Assembly (NCBI GenBank): GCA_052315315.1 | Contig: JBLSDE010000026.1 | Coordinates: 1 to 22,959 of the forward strand | Direction: 5' to 3' | From: Cuniculiplasma sp052315315 | GTDB lineage: Archaea; Thermoplasmatota; Thermoplasmata; Thermoplasmatales; Thermoplasmataceae | Length of the DNA stretch: 22,959 nt | Shown here: piece after piece, positions 16,848 through 22,959 of the stretch | Numbering within the stretch: position 1 is the first letter of the stretch | How the letters are laid out: each line of letters opens with the position of its first letter | The notes under the pieces: model-generated | Database searches by the model: none | What the model saw: only the letters and a program-made list of their open reading frames with translations | What the model was told of the DNA's origin: nothing | Program-made: the position numbers and the translations under genes

Positions 16848-18529
16848 TGTCTGCAACAATGCTATTGCTTGAAGTTTCAATAATTCTGTCTTTTGTATTT
16901 GTGATTTTATTCTTTATGTATTACAAATACCTGACAGTAAAAACGGAGATGGATAATGTCTCAGACGAAAGCAATTATTACGATTCAAGTTCATACTTCA
17001 GGGAGAGGAGAAAAAGTAATGGTGCTTTATCATCCAGTGCCTTTATCTTAACAGATTCGAAGAGTATCGGTCTCAGATATCTAATGACCAGTCTGGTCTT
17101 CTTCTTCATAGCAGGAACGTTTGGGGTGATTATGAGGGTCAGTTTGATTGAACCCACCCCTACACTATTCGCGCACAGGGAAGTGCTTTATGATATACTC
17201 ACCACGGAGCACTCCATTTTAATGATATATATGTGGGCGGTTGGAAGCGCCTTTGGTCTCGCATATTATATTTTACCCACATTCCTGAAAATTAAAAACG
17301 ATAAATATGGTAACGTATCTTCATGGGCGTACTGGATATATCTTTTAGGTGGTGTTTTCATACTTCTTTCCAGAACATCAACAAGGTGGTACTATTATCC
17401 ACCCCTCGCCTTGCAGCTAAATCCATACGGAGCTGGCTCCATGAACTGGCTGGCAGTAATAGGTATGGAAATGATTTTCATCGGAATTGCAATTGCCTCT
17501 ATAACCGTAATTAGAATGATAATATTTGACCGGAGCCAGGATGTTCCTATGACGAAGATGCCACTCTTTGCCTGGGGAGTTCTGTTCACTCTGATAATGT
17601 TTCTGGCTTCAGCTCCATTTATGATGGCAGCTCTTGTGATGTTGTTCTACGATTTCTTCAATCCCATTTTCTTTACAGGTGTAGGAGGAAGCTCTCCAAT
17701 TTCATTCGCAGAATTATTCTGGGTTTGGGGTCATCCAATTGTATATATTGCAATTTTACCACAGTTCGGACTAATTTATGAAATAATTCCTAAATTTACG
17801 GGAAAGAAAATCTTCAGTTATAGCTCTGGAGTTTTGGCACTTGGATTATTAATGCCTCTATCAGAACTTGTTTGGGGGCACCATCTGTTGAATTCAGGGC
17901 TTGGTCTCGCATGGGGGTTATTCTTCACAACGGCTTCATTTGCAGTTACAATACCTTCAGCAATAACTGTTTTCAATTACATAGCCACACTATGGTCTGC
18001 AGAGAAGATAAGGCTCACTGTTCCAATGCTATTTGTAATTAACGGCATATTCGACTTCATTATTGGAGGAATAACTGGGGTAATGCAATCCATGCTCGTG
18101 ATAAATGAAGAGGTTCACGGAACGTACTGGGTAACTGGGCACTTTCACTTTATATTCATGGGTATTACTACTGGTATTGCATTTGCTTCAATATATATGA
18201 TATGGCCTTCATTAACGAGTGGTAGGAAATATGATCAGAGATTGGCCAATTGGCATTTTTCCCTAACTGCTATTGGCTCATTCATAATGTCTATTGGTTG
18301 GACCGTTGGAGGCTTTCTGGGTATGCCAAGATACGTCTCAGGTTACTTTGCTAGATTCCAGGTTTATCAGGATATTGCCATTGCAGGAGGTGTCATAATT
18401 GGTATAGGGCAGTTGTTCTTCCTTGCTAATTTGATCAAATCGTTTCTCGAGGACCCGAGTACGTCCCCATCAAATGTGCTTGAGGAAGTTTACAAATTAC
18501 CTGCACCAGGAGCAGTAGGAGGTGAATAA
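16847..18529 (+). CDS. coxA: Heme-copper terminal oxidase subunit I, B-family-like
   Basis: Reduces O2 to water. At 560 aa it carries all the metal ligands: H122 (TEHSIL) and H434 for the low-spin heme; H296 (WGHPIVY), H345 and H346 (WGHHL) for CuB; and H432 (TGHFHF) for the high-spin heme. Y300 is the tyrosine cross-linked to H296. Residue 298 is Ile where A1-type enzymes have the D-channel Glu, and no A2 Tyr-Ser is seen. The GHPIVY...LP...Y311 pattern and the S371/T374 pair (IPSAIT) resemble the K-channel of Thermus ba3, so it groups with the B family. An extra N-terminal helix (about 3-28) precedes the core. It overlaps subunit II by 1 nt and has GGTGGTGG 4 nt upstream of the ATG. No subunit III gene is present. 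Confidence 0.95.
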   Translation: MSATMLLLEVSIILSFVFVILFFMYYKYLTVKTEMDNVSDESNYYDSSSYFRERRKSNGALSSSAFILTDSKSIGLRYLMTSLVFFFIAGTFGVIMRVSLIEPTPTLFAHREVLYDILTTEHSILMIYMWAVGSAFGLAYYILPTFLKIKNDKYGNVSSWAYWIYLLGGVFILLSRTSTRWYYYPPLALQLNPYGAGSMNWLAVIGMEMIFIGIAIASITVIRMIIFDRSQDVPMTKMPLFAWGVLFTLIMFLASAPFMMAALVMLFYDFFNPIFFTGVGGSSPISFAELFWVWGHPIVYIAILPQFGLIYEIIPKFTGKKIFSYSSGVLALGLLMPLSELVWGHHLLNSGLGLAWGLFFTTASFAVTIPSAITVFNYIATLWSAEKIRLTVPMLFVINGIFDFIIGGITGVMQSMLVINEEVHGTYWVTGHFHFIFMGITTGIAFASIYMIWPSLTSGRKYDQRLANWHFSLTAIGSFIMSIGWTVGGFLGMPRYVSGYFARFQVYQDIAIAGGVIIGIGQLFFLANLIKSFLEDPSTSPSNVLEEVYKLPAPGAVGGE

Positions 18530-19159
18530 ATGGATGGAAAAAGAAAGCTAAGAGGAGCGACTTATGGTATAATCATCATATTGCTGATTGCATTGTCCTT
18601 AACATTTGTACTTTCGGCGCCAACACAAACGGCAGGTGGATTGACAGATCCATCGAATTTACCTATCAAGGGTTACGTGAATATCACACTTTGGGCAGAT
18701 GCGGCCGGTTGGGATACCAACCATGGACCAGTTAACCCGACACTATACATACCACTTGATTATATGGTTAATTTCACAGTGATAGAAGAGGATGGTCTTC
18801 CACACACTCTGACCATAAATGCAGGTCCCAAGGAATCAAGTGCAACTCTTACACTAGTTACGACTGGAGAACTAACTCAGGTTATAGGTCATAAGGCACA
18901 CGCACAATACGAATTTTTTAAAACGGGCGTATACACATACTGGTGTACAGTTCATCCTACAACCATGGTTGGACTTATATATGTTAACGCAACATCTTCA
19001 AACAGCACAGCTAATTCATCAGTTTCCTTCTCACATAATTCTGTTACTCCCAACAACGCCATATCGCACTTTAATGAACTGAAAATCTCCATGAAAGCTG
19101 GAATTTATGAGAAAATAAATGTACTGAATCATAATACCTACAGAGAATTGGTGTTTTGA
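18530..19159 (+). CDS. Membrane-anchored type I copper protein (cupredoxin, sulfocyanin/halocyanin-like)
   Basis: This 209-aa protein has an N-terminal signal-anchor helix (about 12-30), an exported cupredoxin domain (about 45-155) and a Ser/Asn-rich linker with sequons (NATSSNSTANSS). About 45 C-terminal residues of unknown role follow. The four type 1 copper ligands are H92 (GLPHTLTI), C139, H142 and M146 (WCTVHPTTM, a C-x2-H-x3-M loop). It is the obvious electron donor to the CuA subunit. A full Shine-Dalgarno (GGAGGTGA, 18518-18525) lies 4 nt before the ATG, stronger than that of any other gene in the operon, and may raise its copy number relative to the oxidase. Sulfocyanin proper has a longer insertion before the Cys, so the subfamily is left open. 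Confidence 0.9.
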   Translation: MDGKRKLRGATYGIIIILLIALSLTFVLSAPTQTAGGLTDPSNLPIKGYVNITLWADAAGWDTNHGPVNPTLYIPLDYMVNFTVIEEDGLPHTLTINAGPKESSATLTLVTTGELTQVIGHKAHAQYEFFKTGVYTYWCTVHPTTMVGLIYVNATSSNSTANSSVSFSHNSVTPNNAISHFNELKISMKAGIYEKINVLNHNTYRELVF

Positions 19160-20032
19160 TTGCCAAAAAAACTAAATTTTTCCTATCTTAATGATGCGTT
19201 CAAACTTGAAATTACCTTTCTGATAGATCTAGTTGCAATTGCAGGTTTTTTTACAATTGATAACCCATTTTCACATATTTTCCTGCTTCTTCCTCTGGTT
19301 ATCTCAGGCACCCTGGCCTCAATGGCCGCAGGTATTTTCAACAATTTATACGATACTGATATAGATTCAAAAATGTCAAGAGTATCAAATAGAAGGTCCT
19401 TCATAACTGGAAAAAAGTCTATTCTCATATTAACTATGATTTTATTTCTTACAATTTCGACATATTTATCTGTAATTTATATAAATGTTGCAACATTCTT
19501 GTTTATAATGGCAGGTTTTCTTAGTTATGCCATACTTTACACAGTTCTCTTAAAGAGGAGGACAGATCTAAATATTGTAATAGGGGGCATTGCAGGGAGT
19601 TTTCCAGCTCTTGCAGGTGGATCAGTTTTGTCAGGGTATCCAACTGTATCTTCTATATTTATCGGGATTGTGGTCTTTTTATGGACACCAACCCATTTCT
19701 GGTCGCTGGCAATTAAATACGTGGAGGATTATAAAAAAGCTGATATACCCATGTTACCGGCTACAAGGGGTATTGATTCTACCAGAAAGTGGATAATGAT
19801 AAACTCAGTAGCATTGATGATTGTTATGGTCGCACCAGTAATCTCTCCAATACTTGAAAATGCCTTAATTTTCCGAATACTTGCTGTTCCATTGGGCCTG
19901 CTCATCCTGATACCTTCCATTATTTATTATGTCCAAAAAGGCAACGTTGAAAAATACAGGAAATTATTCTCACTGTCAAATACTTTTCTAACACTTACAC
20001 TTCTGATTGTTGTGATTTCATTAGTGGTATAG
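19160..20032 (+). CDS. ctaB: Protoheme IX farnesyltransferase (heme O synthase)
   Basis: This UbiA-superfamily integral membrane prenyltransferase (290 aa, about nine helices) adds a farnesyl group to heme b to make heme O for the oxidase. Both signature loops are present: N81-NLYDTDIDSKMSRVSNR (NxxxDxxxD type) and the second loop WTPTHFWSLAIKYVEDYKKA with DIPMLP. The usual LTKPR motif at the first helix is replaced by KLEITFLIDL. The start is TTG, supported by GGTG 6 nt upstream and by its placement immediately after the cupredoxin TGA. No ctaA (heme A synthase) is in the window. Confidence 0.93.
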   Translation: MPKKLNFSYLNDAFKLEITFLIDLVAIAGFFTIDNPFSHIFLLLPLVISGTLASMAAGIFNNLYDTDIDSKMSRVSNRRSFITGKKSILILTMILFLTISTYLSVIYINVATFLFIMAGFLSYAILYTVLLKRRTDLNIVIGGIAGSFPALAGGSVLSGYPTVSSIFIGIVVFLWTPTHFWSLAIKYVEDYKKADIPMLPATRGIDSTRKWIMINSVALMIVMVAPVISPILENALIFRILAVPLGLLILIPSIIYYVQKGNVEKYRKLFSLSNTFLTLTLLIVVISLVV

Positions 20033-20695
20033 ATGCCCATTTTTCAGAAAGATATTTCCTACAGAGAAAGATTCTCAATTTATATCGCTTTTCAGTTCTT
20101 CCTCATAATTGTGAATTTTCTTTTTTATAAATACCCTCAAAATGGAGTGTATTTCTATTATACGATCCTTTTAACACCATTAATTGAACTATTTCTTTTC
20201 GGTTTTGTATTTAAAAATGGAAATAGTGTATTGAAGTCTTTTAAATCAATCTACGGTTTCATCCTTTTTCTCTCTGTTCTAGTTTTTTGGGCATATGCCA
20301 TATTTGTAGTTGAAGTAAATATCTCATTAACTGAAATAACATATTTAATGGAAATAATTTATTTTCCTGTATTTGTGGAGCAATTCAATTTCTCAGTCAT
20401 TGGCGTCGAAATAGGTTCAGCCCTACTAAGGAGAGGAACTGCAGCCTTTCTTTCTGTTATATTTTATGGTTTATATTACTTTGTGATCTTAATCAATGAC
20501 GCAAGAGGTTTTCCGGGAATTTACTTCTGGTTCTTCATCCTGGATTCTGTGGGTGTTGGTGTAATCTATATTTTTCTATACACTGTATCGAAGACCATTT
20601 GGGTTTCCATGTCATTGGAGATTTCTCTTCTCATGTCAGTAATTTTCATTCCACCATTACCGGCAGCATTCTTCTATACATTTGTCCCATCTTGA
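20033..20695 (+). CDS. Multi-helix membrane protein resembling a catalytically dead CPBP (Abi) protease
   Basis: This 220-aa protein of about seven helices starts on the base after the ctaB stop. It has the layout of the CPBP glutamic intramembrane protease fold, but each active-site motif is altered: E116-Q117-FNFS in place of EExxxR, F145-x3-Y149 in place of FxxxH, and E196 (WVSMSLEIS) where HxxxN is expected. The stretches LLRRGTAAFLSVIFYGLYY and GVIYIFLYTVSKTIWVSMSL match the family's spacing. If the fold call is right it is a pseudo-protease, perhaps an oxidase assembly or immunity-type factor. The last codons overlap a transposase relic on the other strand, so the C-terminus may be truncated or rewritten. 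The fold call is tentative; that the gene is real is well supported by its position. Confidence 0.75.
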   Translation: MPIFQKDISYRERFSIYIAFQFFLIIVNFLFYKYPQNGVYFYYTILLTPLIELFLFGFVFKNGNSVLKSFKSIYGFILFLSVLVFWAYAIFVVEVNISLTEITYLMEIIYFPVFVEQFNFSVIGVEIGSALLRRGTAAFLSVIFYGLYYFVILINDARGFPGIYFWFFILDSVGVGVIYIFLYTVSKTIWVSMSLEISLLMSVIFIPPLPAAFFYTFVPS

Positions 20696-20946
20696 TGAAC
20701 AGTTTGAAATGCGTAGTTAAATTTCAAGTTTTTCTGTCTGGCCGGTTTCTCAGGAAATCTCGGATCAATTGGTATCGTATCGTCACCTTTCTTGCGTTTC
20801 TCATTACTGGATTCAATGAAAGAGGCATCTTGTATGATTTCCTTCTCCTGGAACAGCTTCAAAATTGATTTCCATATCTTTTTATCCCTGTGGCTATTGG
20901 CTATCCCCTCCATGAACAGCCACATCCTGAACTCCCGAGGTTTTAG
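20674..20946 (-). pseudogene. DDE transposase fragment (IS5/IS4-superfamily type)
   Basis: The minus strand is open from 20946 to a stop at 20674. It reads LKPREFRMWLFMEGIANSHR, then KKIWKSILKLFQEKEIIQDA with SFIES, GDDTIPIDPRFPEK and FNYAFQTVHQDG. The 'IIQDA(S/T)FIES' step followed by a basic, Gly/Asp-rich stretch and 'F.Y..Q' is the region around the first catalytic Asp in IS5/IS4-type transposases. The N-terminal part and the later D and E motifs are missing, so it is a relic. It overlaps the end of the convergent membrane-protein gene by 22 bp. Between 20950 and 21080 I see no gene. Confidence 0.6.
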
Positions 20947-21083
20947 TTAAAAAGTGTCGGTATTATCGACTGAAATGCAGATTCTTACGAGTACGCATAT
21001 GTGAAGTTAGGTCAGATGATACCGGTAATGTGATGGTGGTTTTTAGAAAATGTCTTTAACGCAATTTTAGAAATTCAAAAAAA

Positions 21084-21092
21084 CTTTTAATA
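21084..21092 (+). promoter_or_regulatory. TATA-like element of the YVTN/thermopsin-repeat gene
   Basis: CTTTTAATA is centred about 24 nt before the ATG at 21112, again predicting a leaderless message. The following CTATATATAT (21094-21103) is too close to the start to serve that codon. Confidence 0.4.
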
Positions 21093-21111
21093 TCTATATA
21101 TATCCCATTAT

Positions 21112-22959
21112 ATGAGAAACATACTCATTCCAAGAAAGATGCTTTTGCTTCAGGTATTTGTCGTTATTGTAGTTTGTGCATTTCTCATGACTCCATTTCT
21201 GTACTCAACGGATCATATTAATGGGAATACCATAACGAAAATACATGCCAGTATTACGCCAATGGTTCAGAGCAACAATTCATCAGAAGCCGGTTATGTA
21301 AAATATACTCTTTCCCTTTGGAACAACACACTGCTGAACGGTAATGTAGTAAATTCTGGAAATGGATTTTATCCATACGGAGTATCTTCCGATTGGTCCA
21401 ACGGATACATATATGTGACGAATCCCGATTCCAACAACGTCTCCGTTATAAACGGTTCAACTAACAAGATTGTTTTATCAATTCCAGTCGGATCAGGCCC
21501 AAACGGCGAAACCTTCGATCCATCCAAAGGATACATATATGTGGAGAATTATGGCTCCAACAACGTCTCCGTAATAAACGGTGCAACCAACAAGGTTGTT
21601 TCAACGATTACAGTGGGATCAAACCCAGCTGGAGCAGCCTTCGATCCATCCAACGGATACATATATGTGGAGAATTATGGCTCCAACAACGTCTCCGTAA
21701 TAAACGGTGCAACAAACAAGGTTGTTTCAACGATTACAGTGGGATCAGGACCAGAAGGAGCAGCCTTTGATTCGTTCAACGGATACATATATGTAACTAA
21801 TTATCATTCTACTAACGTCTCCGTAATAAACGGTGCAACAAACAAGGTTGTTTCAACAATTCCAGTAAGATCAGGACCAGAAGGAGTAGCCTTTGATTCG
21901 TACAACGGATACGTATATGTGATGAATTATTATTCATACGCAGTCTCCGTTATAAACGGTGCAACAAACAAGGTTGTTTCGACAATTACAGTTGGATCAA
22001 ATCCATATGGAGCAGCCTTTGATTCATCAAACGGATACATATATGTGACGAATGAATTTTCCAACAATGTCTCCGTTATAAACGGTGCAACAAACAAGGT
22101 TGTTTCGACAATTCCAGTAGGATCGGGACCAGAAGGAGTAGCCTTTGATCCATCCAACAGGTACGTATACGTCACGAACTTTAACTCAGGATCTGTAAGT
22201 ATAATATCCTCTGGAAAACCTGTTGCACCCTATTCAGTAAAATTCAATGAGACAGGATTGCCATCAGGAACATCATGGTATGTGAATCTATCCAGTGGAA
22301 TGGATTCAGGTCCAATGACAGGATCATCCTATTCACTCTCATTACCAAATGGAACATACTCATACACAATAGCAACATCAGATCATGAATATGCTCCTGT
22401 TTCATATTCCGGATCAGTAACAGTCTCAGGTAAGTCTGTATCTGAATCAATTACATTCTCATTAGTAACATATTCAGTAACATTCACAGAGACAGGATTG
22501 CCATCAGGAACATCATGGTATGTGAATATCACAGGTCATGACTCAGGAGCAATAACAGGATCATCCTATTCCATATCTTTACCAAATGGAACTTACACAT
22601 ACACAATAGCAACATCAGATCATGAATATGCTCCTGTTTCATATTCAGGATCAGTAACAGTCTCAGGTAATTCTGTATCTGAATCCATTACATTTTCATT
22701 AGTAACATATACAGTAACATTCACAGAGAATGGATTGCCTTCTGGTGTTAGATGGTACATCAATGTTACTGGTTTATCTCCATCTTACAATCCGGCACCT
22801 GAGGGTATAGGACTGCATTTACCAAATGGAACCTATCACTATACTGTATCTACAGCTGATCCTCAATATATTCCAAATATAACTTCATCATCATTCACAA
22901 TAGATGGAAATCGCATTTCAATATCAGTTTATTTCGGTGTACCTTATACCGTAACATTC
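21112..22959 (+). CDS. Secreted YVTN beta-propeller protein with thermopsin-type repeats (3' end beyond window)
   Basis: 616 codons are open to the right edge without a stop. A signal peptide or anchor covers about residues 8-30 (LLLQVFVVIVVCAFLMTPF). Residues 88 to about 367 are seven 42-aa YVTN units (consensus GYIYVTN...NNVSVINGATNKVVST), enough for one closed seven-blade propeller. The strand before the first unit (NTLLNGNVVNSGNG) resembles the end of a unit and could close the ring. From residue 374, about 80-aa repeats begin with Y(S/T)V.F.ETGLPSGTSWYVN; two are close copies, a third is diverged and a fourth is cut. Such repeats are common in large thermoacidophile surface proteins and thermopsin-like proteins. 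Five of seven blades carry an N-V-S sequon at the same place, so it is a likely AglB substrate. A role in surface binding or the cell envelope is inferred. Confidence 0.88.
   Translation, partial: MRNILIPRKMLLLQVFVVIVVCAFLMTPFLYSTDHINGNTITKIHASITPMVQSNNSSEAGYVKYTLSLWNNTLLNGNVVNSGNGFYPYGVSSDWSNGYIYVTNPDSNNVSVINGSTNKIVLSIPVGSGPNGETFDPSKGYIYVENYGSNNVSVINGATNKVVSTITVGSNPAGAAFDPSNGYIYVENYGSNNVSVINGATNKVVSTITVGSGPEGAAFDSFNGYIYVTNYHSTNVSVINGATNKVVSTIPVRSGPEGVAFDSYNGYVYVMNYYSYAVSVINGATNKVVSTITVGSNPYGAAFDSSNGYIYVTNEFSNNVSVINGATNKVVSTIPVGSGPEGVAFDPSNRYVYVTNFNSGSVSIISSGKPVAPYSVKFNETGLPSGTSWYVNLSSGMDSGPMTGSSYSLSLPNGTYSYTIATSDHEYAPVSYSGSVTVSGKSVSESITFSLVTYSVTFTETGLPSGTSWYVNITGHDSGAITGSSYSISLPNGTYTYTIATSDHEYAPVSYSGSVTVSGNSVSESITFSLVTYTVTFTENGLPSGVRWYINVTGLSPSYNPAPEGIGLHLPNGTYHYTVSTADPQYIPNITSSSFTIDGNRISISVYFGVPYTVTF
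21373..22212 (+). repeat. Seven tandem 126-nt repeats encoding YVTN blades
   Basis: Units begin at 21373, 21499, 21625, 21751, 21877, 22003 and 22129, an exact 126-nt period. Long blocks such as AACGGTGCAACAAACAAGGT recur nearly unchanged at DNA level in the central units. Units 1 and 7 are the most diverged. The near identity, including synonymous sites, points to recent duplication or gene conversion. Confidence 0.9.
22231..22959 (+). repeat. Tandem 237-240-nt thermopsin-type repeats
   Basis: Units start at 22231, 22471, 22708 and 22945 (the last cut by the window). The first two share long identical DNA blocks (for example GACAGGATTGCCATCAGGAA), while the third is clearly diverged, so the first pair duplicated more recently. 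Confidence 0.85.

Noticed and set aside
20599..20868. Plus-strand ORF of 89 codons across the end of the membrane-protein gene
   Set aside because: It overlaps the real gene out of frame and is antisense to the transposase relic. Its composition is irregular and no motif is seen.
21094..21103. CTATATATAT as promoter of the YVTN gene
   Set aside because: It ends only 8 nt before the ATG, so transcription from it would start inside the coding sequence.
21373..22212. CRISPR-like array
   Set aside because: The regular 126-nt period is in-frame coding repeat sequence with no short direct repeats separated by unique spacers.
21930..22450. Two minus-strand ORFs under the repeat protein
   Set aside because: They are shadows of the repetitive plus-strand coding sequence; their internal repeats only mirror the 126-nt and 240-nt units.
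1..22959. Reading the whole window as a prophage or integrated plasmid
   Set aside because: Most genes are core archaeal functions in conserved order (uS15-recJ, MBF1, oxidase, AglB). Only two transposase fragments are mobile, and no integrase or structural phage gene is present.

Overview
The window reads as AT-rich chromosomal DNA from an acidophilic archaeon of the order Thermoplasmatales (Cuniculiplasma/Ferroplasma-like; the genus cannot be fixed from sequence alone). The grounds are an archaeal AglB oligosaccharyltransferase, archaeal uS15 followed by a RecJ/GAN-type nuclease, an MBF1-type zinc-ribbon/HTH regulator, TATA boxes placed so that most operon-first genes would be leaderless or nearly so, and Asn/Ser/Thr-rich secreted proteins with YVTN and thermopsin-type repeats. 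These assignments come from reading motifs, not from database searches.

Layout. (1) Positions 1-938: the 3' end of an ISL3-family transposase, then about 800 bp with no convincing gene, which contains a perfect 21-bp palindrome and two short tracts that look like decayed coding sequence. (2) 939-8095 (+): a two-gene glycosylation unit. It holds a very large AglB (2111 aa) whose catalytic part is followed by about 1,170 residues of sequon-rich beta-sandwich sequence and a C-terminal membrane anchor. A translationally coupled 274-aa secreted, membrane-anchored protein of similar style follows. (3) 8096-10554 (-): an information-processing operon of uS15, a DHH-family RecJ-like nuclease and an RNase H-fold (RuvC/YqgF-like) protein. 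(4) 10657-15454 (+): a gamma-carbonic-anhydrase-like hexapeptide protein, then a 1213-aa TPR-like alpha-solenoid protein whose stop overlaps the start of a site-2-protease (M50). (5) 15522-15956 (+): MBF1 with a real leader and Shine-Dalgarno site. (6) 16123-20695 (+): a tight terminal-oxidase operon of a small two-helix membrane protein, CuA subunit II, a B-family-like heme-copper subunit I, a membrane-anchored cupredoxin, heme O synthase and a multi-helix protein resembling a catalytically dead CPBP (Abi) protease. (7) 20674-20946 (-): a DDE transposase fragment that overlaps the end of that last gene. (8) 21112-22959 (+): the first 616 codons of a secreted protein, open at the window end, with a seven-blade YVTN propeller made of near-identical 126-nt repeats and then about 80-aa thermopsin-like repeats.

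How the parts fit. The oxidase operon encodes a compact electron path on the outer face of the membrane: cupredoxin (H92/C139/H142/M146), then CuA (H99/C140/C144/H148/M151), then the low-spin heme and the heme-CuB site of subunit I, with CtaB supplying heme O. AglB would N-glycosylate exported proteins. Its own extension, its coupled partner, the cupredoxin and the terminal propeller protein are all rich in N-X-S/T sequons. The two transposase remnants sit near the two edges of the otherwise orderly block, and the accessory surface protein lies just beyond the right-hand one.
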